From Alloalcanivorax dieselolei B5 (GTDB lineage: Bacteria; Pseudomonadota; Gammaproteobacteria; Pseudomonadales; Alcanivoracaceae), in assembly GCF_000300005.1 (NCBI RefSeq), contig NC_018691.1, positions 620,001 to 684,000 of the forward strand: a DNA stretch of 64,000 bases, in the 5' to 3' direction. The notes below the pieces were generated by a model. That model saw nothing but the letters and a program-made list of their open reading frames with translations. It was not told the DNA's origin and made no database searches. The first letter of the stretch is position 1. Every line of letters begins with the position of its first letter. This document shows positions 1 to 6,315 of the stretch, one piece after another. Made by a program: the position numbers and the translations under genes.

Positions 1-44
1 CCAAGCAATACATGCAGCAAGCCGGCATTGAGATGCGCCTGTGA
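1..44 (+). CDS. 3' end of an unidentified gene
   Basis: An open frame enters from the left edge and ends at TGA 42-44; the visible residues are KQYMQQAGIEMRL. The stop overlaps the GTG start of the next gene by four bases (GTGA, 41-44), so the two genes are probably cotranscribed and translationally coupled. Too little is visible to name the protein. Confidence 0.6.
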   Translation, partial: KQYMQQAGIEMRL

Positions 45-502
45 GTGAGGCGGCGCCGTGTATCTGGGTGGACGCGGACGCTTGTCCCGGCGCGATCAAG
101 GAGGTGTTGTTTCGCGCCGCCCAGCGCCGTCATCTGCACACCCGGCTGGTGGCGAACCATGCCATGCGCGTGCCCCGTTCCCCGTTTATCCGTCTGATCC
201 AGGTTCCCTCTGGTTTTGATGCCGCCGACGATTACATCGCCGAACAAGTCAGTCCCGGTGATCTGGTGATTACCGCGGACGTGCCGCTGGCGGACCGGAT
301 CGTGGCGGCGGGCGCCATCGGCCTAAACCCACGCGGCACCCTTTACACCAAGGAGACGGTGCGCGAGCATCTCAACCGTCGCGACTTCATGGAAGAAATG
401 CGTTCCGCCGGTCTCGCCAGCGGCGGCCCTTCCGCACTGGACAAGCGCCAGGTCCAGGCGTTCGCCAACGCTTTGGATCGCTTTCTTGCCACCGCGCTAT
501 AG
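41..502 (+). CDS. YaiI/YqxD family protein (DUF188)
   Basis: A 153-residue protein with the hallmark N-terminal stretch IWVDADACPGAIKEV (residues 8-22) of the YaiI/YqxD (DUF188) family, followed by the conserved DYIAEQ, GDLVITADVPLADR and LNPRGTLYT segments. The length is normal for the family. The biochemical function is unsettled; the fold is related to PIN/NYN-type nucleases, and the clustered Asp residues near the N terminus and in TADVPLAD would fit metal binding (inference). The GTG start overlaps the upstream stop by four bases. arfB follows after 35 bp. Confidence 0.9.
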   Translation: MSEAAPCIWVDADACPGAIKEVLFRAAQRRHLHTRLVANHAMRVPRSPFIRLIQVPSGFDAADDYIAEQVSPGDLVITADVPLADRIVAAGAIGLNPRGTLYTKETVREHLNRRDFMEEMRSAGLASGGPSALDKRQVQAFANALDRFLATAL

Positions 503-537
503 GATCACGCCCCCGAACACGTTGAGAGCTCGTTCCC

Positions 538-951
538 ATGCTGAAAATCTCCAACAACGTGACCATCCCCGAAGCGGAGATCGAATGGCATCCCATCCGT
601 GCCCAGGGCGCGGGTGGTCAGAACGTCAACAAAGTGTCTTCCGCCATCCATTTGCGCTTCGACGTGCGGTCGTCGACCCTGCCCGAGTTTTACAAGGAAC
701 GGCTGCTTGCCTTGGGCGACCAGCGCATCACCGCCGACGGTGTCATCGTGATCAAGGCGCAGCGGTACCGGACCCAGGAAAAGAATCTGGACGATGCGCT
801 GCAGCGCTTACGTGCATTGATTCTCGACGCCACCGTGGTGCACAAGAAACGCAGGCCCACTCGTCCGTCGAAGTCGGCGCGCAATAAACGCATGGACAAG
901 AAAACGCGGCACGGCCACACCAAGGCGTTGCGCGGCAAGGTGCGTCCCTGA
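538..951 (+). CDS. arfB: Alternative ribosome-rescue peptidyl-tRNA hydrolase ArfB
   Basis: A 137-residue member of the ArfB (YaeJ) family, a codon-independent release factor that enters stalled ribosomes lacking a stop codon and hydrolyses the peptidyl-tRNA. The catalytic GGQ motif is at residues 26-28 inside AQGAGGQNVNKV. The C terminus is a basic tail rich in Lys and Arg (KKRRPTRPSKSARNKRMDKKTRHGHTK), which in this family lies in the empty mRNA channel. The codon-specific recognition domain of normal release factors is absent, as expected. It follows the DUF188 gene closely and may share its transcript. Confidence 0.95.
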   Translation: MLKISNNVTIPEAEIEWHPIRAQGAGGQNVNKVSSAIHLRFDVRSSTLPEFYKERLLALGDQRITADGVIVIKAQRYRTQEKNLDDALQRLRALILDATVVHKKRRPTRPSKSARNKRMDKKTRHGHTKALRGKVRP

Positions 952-991
952 TTCCCCGATCCCGACTGTTCTGATTCAAGGAAGGACACCC

Positions 992-2077
992 ATGATGCTC
1001 CGATTAGCGATGCTGGCCGGTCTGCCGGCCCTCTTGCTGAGCGCGTTGGCCAGCGCCGATACCCGCGCCCTGGACAGGGACTGGTTTTTTACTGACGGCG
1101 AGCCGGCCTTTCGGTTGCACTGGCCTCTTGAGCAAACGGACTCAGGCTGGCGGGTGGTGATCGACAAGCCCGACGGCACCCTGTTTTTCAAGAGCCAGGT
1201 CGCTGATCCGGAAGCGGTGCTCCTGCTTCACAACCGCAACCGTCGCGGCGCCTTCACCTATTACCACGCTAACGGCCAGGTGGAACTGGAAGGCCACTAT
1301 GATGACCAGGGAAGAATCACTGGCCAGTCCATCTTCTACTGGAACAATGGCAATGCCCGGGAAATTCGTGACTACTTGCCTGAGGGCTACCAGGTGGTCA
1401 AGGCCTTCCATGAGGACGGCAGCCTGGCCATGGAGGCGCTGCCGGACAAGGGCGAACGCACCGACCGGGCGAAGTACTACCGGGAAGACGGGTCGCTACG
1501 GTCCCGCATCTACACCCGGCCCGCCGAAAAGGGCGGCCTGGCGGATGTGCGGCTGAACTACGACCCGCGGGGCAACATCGTTGCCCGCGTGGAAGCCAAT
1601 GATGACGTCCAGATCAGCGAGACGCTCAAGAACGGTCACTTGGTGGAACGTCTCACCTTCGACCGGGCCGGAACCTGGTCGCTCCGGGAACGCTTCAATG
1701 AAGACGGTGATCTGATACGGCAGGACCGGAATCTGTTGCCCGACTACCAGCGAGATGGGGAGCAGATTTTTGTCACCGACGAGGGCGTGCGCCGGGTGTC
1801 CCACTACCGCAAGGGTAAGCAGCATGGGGCTTCCTCCAGCCGTCGCGGGGACACCTGGCTGGCACAGGGCTTCTACCGGGACGATCAACCGGTGGGCCGC
1901 TGGTTCCGGGTGGACGAGGACACCGGCGAGGTCACCGTGATCCGCTATGATGACGAGGGTAAATTCCTGGGCCGTTATCGCATCGGCGCCGATCTGGTGG
2001 TCCATGACGAGGACGGTAAACCGATGGCGCCGGCGGCGCTGCGCGAAGTCGAACGCAGTCTGCCCCCCGGTCGGTAG
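992..2077 (+). CDS. Secreted YwqK/MORN-like repeat protein
   Basis: A 361-residue protein with a signal peptide (MMLRLAMLAGLPALLLSALASA) and repeated beta-hairpin units of the YwqK type: YYHANGQVELEGHYDDQGRITG, YWNNGNAREIRDYL, FHEDGSLAMEALPDKGERT, YYREDGSLRSRIY, and further copies around residues 185-330. Such repeats occur in proteins sometimes called YwqK antitoxins, but no toxin gene is adjacent, so that label is not supported here. A periplasmic or outer-membrane location is inferred from the signal peptide. The start is set by a strong AAGGAAGGA at 978-986. The reading frame ends just after a C6 run, and coding-like sequence continues in another frame (2078-2252). Confidence 0.8.
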   Translation: MMLRLAMLAGLPALLLSALASADTRALDRDWFFTDGEPAFRLHWPLEQTDSGWRVVIDKPDGTLFFKSQVADPEAVLLLHNRNRRGAFTYYHANGQVELEGHYDDQGRITGQSIFYWNNGNAREIRDYLPEGYQVVKAFHEDGSLAMEALPDKGERTDRAKYYREDGSLRSRIYTRPAEKGGLADVRLNYDPRGNIVARVEANDDVQISETLKNGHLVERLTFDRAGTWSLRERFNEDGDLIRQDRNLLPDYQRDGEQIFVTDEGVRRVSHYRKGKQHGASSSRRGDTWLAQGFYRDDQPVGRWFRVDEDTGEVTVIRYDDEGKFLGRYRIGADLVVHDEDGKPMAPAALREVERSLPPGR

Positions 2078-2252
2078 CTCCTGGTTGTACCAGTTCAATG
2101 ACGCACAACCGGTGGCGCTGACCGCGCCCGGCGAGACGCCGCATCCCGGCGAGCCCCGTTACGCGCGCAATCCGCCAGCCGGCTGGATCGGTTTCGCAAC
2201 GCATGCCAACGATACCTGGGAATATCGGATGCAGAATCACGCGGTCAAATGA
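2078..2252 (+). pseudogene. Coding-like tail in another frame, possible frameshifted C terminus
   Basis: After the stop of the YwqK-repeat gene, the frame that carries on to TGA 2250-2252 reads like protein: SSWLYQFNDAQPVALT, then GWIGFATHANDTWEYRMQNH. Third codon positions are mostly G or C, as in neighbouring genes. One base fewer in the C6 run at 2063-2068 would fuse it to the upstream gene. The only in-frame start inside it is TTG 2085, with no ribosome-binding site. It may be a genuine frameshift, a sequencing error or a small gene. Confidence 0.4.
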
Positions 2253-2317
2253 GCCGGCGTGGCCATGTTTGCGAGGTAAAGGTACGATCGTCCTAATAAT
2301 GACAAGAGGACGAGCGC

Positions 2318-3199
2318 ATGGATCAGGCAACATTGATTGCGGTGGGGCTGCCGGCGGCCCTGTTTTTGATCATGGTGGGCATGGGGTTGACCCTGACCCC
2401 GAAGGATTTTCGCGAAGTGCTGGTGGCGCCCCGGGCCACCTTGTATGGATTGGCGGCCCAGATCCTGTTGTTGCCGATGATCGGCGTGGGGCTGGCGCTG
2501 TGGTTGGATTTGTCGCCGGCGCTGGCGGTGGGGCTGGTGGTGATCGCGGCCTGTCCCGGCGGCACCACTTCCAATCTGTTTGCCTTTCTCGGCCGGGGTG
2601 ACGTGGCGCTGTCCATTGTCCTCACGGTGGCGGCGAGCCTGATCACCATTGTCACTCTGCCGATGTTCACCAGCTGGGCGCTCGGTCATTTTCAGGACAG
2701 CGAGCGGGTGCTGGAACTACCGGTGCTGCGCACCATCATCACTCTGTTCGTCATCATCCTGGTTCCGGTGATCCTGGGCATGACCTTGCGCCATTTCCGT
2801 CGTGACTGGGCGGAGAAAGGCGAAAAACTGGTGAGCGTGTTCGGGTTGCTGGTGCTGGTGGTGGTGATTGCGCTGTTGCTGATTGATCTCGGCGGGGAAG
2901 CACTGGTATTGCTCAAACAGGGCGGGGCGGCGGTGATTCTGCTGAATGTTATCGGCCTGGCGCTGGGCATGCTGGGAGGGCGGCTGATCGGGCTGGACCG
3001 GCCCCAGGCGTTTACTGTGGCGATCGAACTGGGGATCAAGAACGGCACCCTGGGGCTGATGATCACCTTGACCCTGTTGCAATCCGAGGCGATGTCGGTG
3101 CCGGCGGCGGTGTACGGGGTGCTGATGTTCCTGTTTGGCTTCCTGATGCTGGGTTACAGCCGGGTTACCGGCATTGGCCGGCCACGGACGGCGGCGTAG
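2318..3199 (+). CDS. Bile acid:sodium symporter (BASS) family transporter
   Basis: A 293-residue integral membrane protein with about nine or ten hydrophobic segments, starting MDQATLIAVGLPAALFLIMV. It matches the BASS family in length and in segments such as GLVVIAACPGGTTSNLFAFLGRGDVALS and ELGIKNGTLGLMITLTLLQ, the crossover motifs that hold sodium and substrate in this fold. It probably imports an organic anion with sodium across the inner membrane; the substrate cannot be read from sequence. A ribosome-binding site (AAGAGGA, about 2301-2307) precedes the ATG. It is separated from the nitrate operon by a 275-bp regulatory region. Confidence 0.88.
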   Translation: MDQATLIAVGLPAALFLIMVGMGLTLTPKDFREVLVAPRATLYGLAAQILLLPMIGVGLALWLDLSPALAVGLVVIAACPGGTTSNLFAFLGRGDVALSIVLTVAASLITIVTLPMFTSWALGHFQDSERVLELPVLRTIITLFVIILVPVILGMTLRHFRRDWAEKGEKLVSVFGLLVLVVVIALLLIDLGGEALVLLKQGGAAVILLNVIGLALGMLGGRLIGLDRPQAFTVAIELGIKNGTLGLMITLTLLQSEAMSVPAAVYGVLMFLFGFLMLGYSRVTGIGRPRTAA

Positions 3200-3218
3200 C
3201 CCGCCGCGATGCACCGGG

Positions 3219-3259
3219 TGCACGCACCGGGTGCATGAAATCTGCACCCGATATGGGCA
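3219..3259 (+). promoter_or_regulatory. Two putative NtrC-binding sites upstream of the nitrate operon
   Basis: TGCACGCACCGGGTGCA at 3219-3235 matches the NtrC palindrome TGCACC-N5-GGTGCA at 11 of 12 fixed positions. A second, weaker copy (TGCACC-N5-TGGGCA) lies at 3243-3259. They sit about 200-225 bp before the start expected from the sigma-54 promoter at 3426-3440, a normal enhancer distance. The same block also contains two exact copies of GCACCGGGTGCA (3211-3222 and 3224-3235). Confidence 0.65.
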
Positions 3260-3425
3260 TCGTCCGGGACGGACCGGCGGTGCCGGACTGTCCCCGATGT
3301 GCCCTTGACGGCGTTGGCTGTAGCCGATGCGGCCGATCTAATCCCTTGTTTTATAAATAAAAGCTTTGAAAGCAGGGGCGTGTGGACGGCCGCCCGTCGC
3401 CATCCTCCGGGGCCCTTGGCGGCCG

Positions 3426-3440
3426 TGGCATGGTCCTTGC
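3426..3440 (+). promoter_or_regulatory. Sigma-54 promoter of the nitrate/Moco operon
   Basis: TGGCATGGTCCTTGC has the invariant GG and GC of a -24/-12 promoter at the required 12-bp spacing, and differs from the TGGCAC-N5-TTGC consensus at one base. The transcription start would be near 3452, leaving a leader of about 23 nt with GAGGA at 3461-3465 before the narK ATG. This leaves no room for a NasR/NasT-type antitermination leader. Confidence 0.75.
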
Positions 3441-3474
3441 GAGTTGCGGTGTGTTCTGGTGAGGAATTCAGACC

Positions 3475-4818
3475 ATGCACACTGATAAAGCAACCCGATT
3501 GCAACTTTTTGATCTGCGCCTGGTACAGACCCGGGTATTCCATCTGACCTGGATGGCGTTCTTCGTCTGCTTCTTCGCGTGGTTCGCCTGCGCTCCGTTG
3601 ATGCCGGTGATTCGCGGTGAATTCGATCTGACCACCAAGCAGATCGCCAACATCAACATCGCCGCCGTGGCGATCACCATCCTGGTCCGGCTCATCATCG
3701 GCCCTCTTTGTGACCGGTACGGGCCGCGCAAGACCTACACCGGCTTGATGCTGCTCGGTGCCATTCCGGTGTTCGGCGTGGCGGCGGCGCAAAGCTACGA
3801 GAGCTTCCTGTTCTTCCGCCTGCTGATCGGCGCCGTGGGCGCCAGCTTCGTGATCACCCAGTACCACACTTCGATCATGTACGCGCCCAATGTGGTGGGC
3901 ACCGCCAATGCGGCGGCGGCGGGCTGGGGCAACGCCGGTGGTGGCGCCGCCCAGGCGCTCATGCCGCTGGTGCTTGGCGCGGTGTTGATGTTTGGCGTTG
4001 GTGAAGCGTTTGGTTGGCGCCTGGCCTTGCTGGTGCCCGGTGTGTTGATGCTGGTGATGGCGTTCCTTTACTGGCGTTTCACCCAGGATTGCATGGACGG
4101 TAACTACAGCGAGCTGCGTGCCGCCGGGACCATGCCGGACACCGGCAAGAAGGGCGGGTGGGACAGCTTCAAACTGGCCGCCGGCAACTATCGGGTATGG
4201 ATGTTGTTCGTCACCTACGGCGCGTGCTTTGGCGTTGAGATTTTCATGCACAACGTGGTCGCCATTTATTTTCTCGATAACTTCGACCTGTCATTGAAAA
4301 CCGCCGGGCTGGTGGCCGGCAGCTTTGGCTTGCTGGCCCTGTTCGCCCGGGCGCTCGGCGGCTGGGTTTCCGATCAGGTGGCGCGCCGGGGAGGCCTGGA
4401 CGCGCGCGCCCTGGTGCTGTTCGTGCTCATCGTCGGTGAGGGGCTGGGATTGCTGCTGTTCTCGCTGATGGACAGTTTCCAACTGGCGGTGCTGTCGATG
4501 CTGGCCTTCGGACTGTTCACCCATATGGCCTGCGGCGCGACCTACGCCCTGGTGCCGTTCATCGACCGTCAGGCGCTCGGCGGCGTGGCCGGCATTATCG
4601 GCGCCGGCGGTAACGTCGGCGCGGTGGCCGCCGGCTTCCTGCTGCTGTGGGTGGGGGAAGTGCAGCACACCTTGTTCCTCCTCGGCGCTTTGGTGCTGGT
4701 CAGTGCCTTGTGCGCCATCGCCGTGCGTTTCTCCGCCGCGCACAAAGCCCGTGAAGAAGAGCTTTACCAGGAAGCGCTGACGCAGCGGTCCGCCCAGGTC
4801 GCCGGCAGCAATGCCTGA
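3475..4818 (+). CDS. narK: NarK-family nitrate/nitrite MFS transporter
   Basis: A 447-residue major-facilitator protein with about 12 membrane helices. It carries both nitrate-signature glycine-rich motifs, GWGNAGGGAAQ (residues 150-160) and GIIGAGGNVGA in the second half, and the family loop DRYGPRK (80-86). The arginine in FFRLLIGAVGASF matches the position of a substrate-binding Arg in this family. It is the first gene of the operon and probably brings nitrate in for assimilation; the same gene is called nasA in some Pseudomonas annotations. Expression is expected from the sigma-54 promoter under nitrogen limitation. Confidence 0.93.
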   Translation: MHTDKATRLQLFDLRLVQTRVFHLTWMAFFVCFFAWFACAPLMPVIRGEFDLTTKQIANINIAAVAITILVRLIIGPLCDRYGPRKTYTGLMLLGAIPVFGVAAAQSYESFLFFRLLIGAVGASFVITQYHTSIMYAPNVVGTANAAAAGWGNAGGGAAQALMPLVLGAVLMFGVGEAFGWRLALLVPGVLMLVMAFLYWRFTQDCMDGNYSELRAAGTMPDTGKKGGWDSFKLAAGNYRVWMLFVTYGACFGVEIFMHNVVAIYFLDNFDLSLKTAGLVAGSFGLLALFARALGGWVSDQVARRGGLDARALVLFVLIVGEGLGLLLFSLMDSFQLAVLSMLAFGLFTHMACGATYALVPFIDRQALGGVAGIIGAGGNVGAVAAGFLLLWVGEVQHTLFLLGALVLVSALCAIAVRFSAAHKAREEELYQEALTQRSAQVAGSNA

Positions 4819-4848
4819 GCTGAGACACCGGATCCGATGGAGGTCGTG

Positions 4849-6315
4849 ATGAAACAGGAACGGTTAGTGGTGATTGGCAATGGCATGGTGGGACAGAAAT
4901 ATCTGGACCACCTGGTGGCGGATCGGCTGCATCACCGTTATCAGGTCACGGTACTGTGCGCGGAACCCCGTCCGGCCTACGACCGTGTTCACCTGTCGGA
5001 ATTCTTCACCGGACGCAGCAGCGAGGACCTGTCTCTGGTGCCGGAGCGTTTTTTTGAACGCCACGGGCTCGAGCTGCGTTTGAGTGAGGGTGCCGACAGC
5101 ATCGATCTGGAGAACAAGACGATCCGGACCGCCAAGGGTGCCACGCTGGACTATGACAAGCTGGTGCTGGCCACCGGTTCTTACCCGTTCGTGCCGCCGG
5201 TGCCGGGACGGGGCCGCCCCAGCTGTCTGGTGTATCGCACCATCGAGGATCTGGAAGCGATCATGGCCTCCGGGCGGGATGCGGAAGTGGGCGTGGTGAT
5301 CGGCGGTGGTCTGCTCGGCCTGGAGGCGGCCAAGGCCCTGCGCGATATCGGTCTGCAGACCCATGTGGTGGAATTCGCGCCGCGCCTGATGGCGGTGCAG
5401 GTGGACGATGGCGGCGGCGCGCTGTTGCGCCGCAAGATCGAACAGCTTGGCGTGTTCGTGCATACCGGCATGAACACCACGGAAATCATCGACGGAGAGT
5501 TTTACCGTCACCGTCTCAACTTCACCGACGGCGAGCACCTGGAAGCGGATCTGGTGGTGTTTTCCGCCGGCATCCGCCCCCAGGACACACTGGCCCGTGA
5601 CGCCGGGCTGGCGGTGGGGGAGCGCGGCGGGATTGTCATCGATAATCACTGCCGTACCTCCGATCCCGATGTTTACGCCATCGGTGAATGCGCGCTCTGG
5701 GGCGGACGCATCTATGGTCTGGTGGCGCCGGGTTACGAGATGGCGCGCGCCGCCGTCAGTCATTTGCGGCATCGGTGTGATGAAACCCTGGCGGTGCCGT
5801 TCACCGGCGCCGATATGTCCACCAAATTGAAATTGATGGGCGTGGACGTGGCGTCCCTGGGTGACGCTCATGCCAGCACGCCGGGGGCCTGCTGTTATCG
5901 CTACGAGGACGAGCGCAAGCAAATTTACAAGAAGCTGGTGGTGAGCGAGGACGGTCGTCGCCTGCTGGGCGGCGTGCTGGTGGGGGACGCACGGGAATAC
6001 AACACGCTGTTGCAACTGATGCTCAATGACATGGCGCTGCCGGAAACGCCGGAGCAATTGATCCTGCCCGCGGGCCAGGGCGCCGCGCCAGCCCTTGATG
6101 TCACCCGGTTGCCGGACAGCGCCACGCTCTGCCAGTGCCAGAACGTGACCAAGGGCGCCTTGTGTCAGGCCATCGCCGACGGCCACTGTGATCTGGCGGC
6201 GATCAAACAATGTACCGGCGCCGCCACCGGCTGTGGCAGTTGTGAGCCTCTGGTTCAGACGCTGCTGGACACTTCCGGCGTCGCCGCGGATACCCTGGCG
6301 GAGGTGGCAACATGA
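4849..6315 (+). CDS. nasB: NADH/FAD electron-transfer subunit of assimilatory nitrate reductase
   Basis: A 488-residue flavoprotein with FAD- and NAD-binding Rossmann folds (VVIGNGMVGQKYL near the N terminus; VGVVIGGGLLGLEAAKAL near residue 150). It ends in a BFD-type [2Fe-2S] domain with CQCQNVTK and CTGAATGCGSCE. It resembles the front half of NirB but lacks the siroheme/[4Fe-4S] sulfite-reductase-like domain, so it cannot itself reduce nitrite. This is the layout of the NADH-oxidising partner of nitrate reductase (called NasB or NasC in different species). GGAGG at 4839-4843 sits 5 nt before ATG 4849, so this start is preferred over ATG 4837, which contains the ribosome-binding site. It overlaps nasA by ATGA. 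Confidence 0.85.
   Translation: MKQERLVVIGNGMVGQKYLDHLVADRLHHRYQVTVLCAEPRPAYDRVHLSEFFTGRSSEDLSLVPERFFERHGLELRLSEGADSIDLENKTIRTAKGATLDYDKLVLATGSYPFVPPVPGRGRPSCLVYRTIEDLEAIMASGRDAEVGVVIGGGLLGLEAAKALRDIGLQTHVVEFAPRLMAVQVDDGGGALLRRKIEQLGVFVHTGMNTTEIIDGEFYRHRLNFTDGEHLEADLVVFSAGIRPQDTLARDAGLAVGERGGIVIDNHCRTSDPDVYAIGECALWGGRIYGLVAPGYEMARAAVSHLRHRCDETLAVPFTGADMSTKLKLMGVDVASLGDAHASTPGACCYRYEDERKQIYKKLVVSEDGRRLLGGVLVGDAREYNTLLQLMLNDMALPETPEQLILPAGQGAAPALDVTRLPDSATLCQCQNVTKGALCQAIADGHCDLAAIKQCTGAATGCGSCEPLVQTLLDTSGVAADTLAEVAT

Noticed and set aside
992-2077. Antitoxin role for the YwqK-repeat protein
   Set aside because: No toxin gene is adjacent and the protein has a signal peptide; the antitoxin name comes only from family labels.
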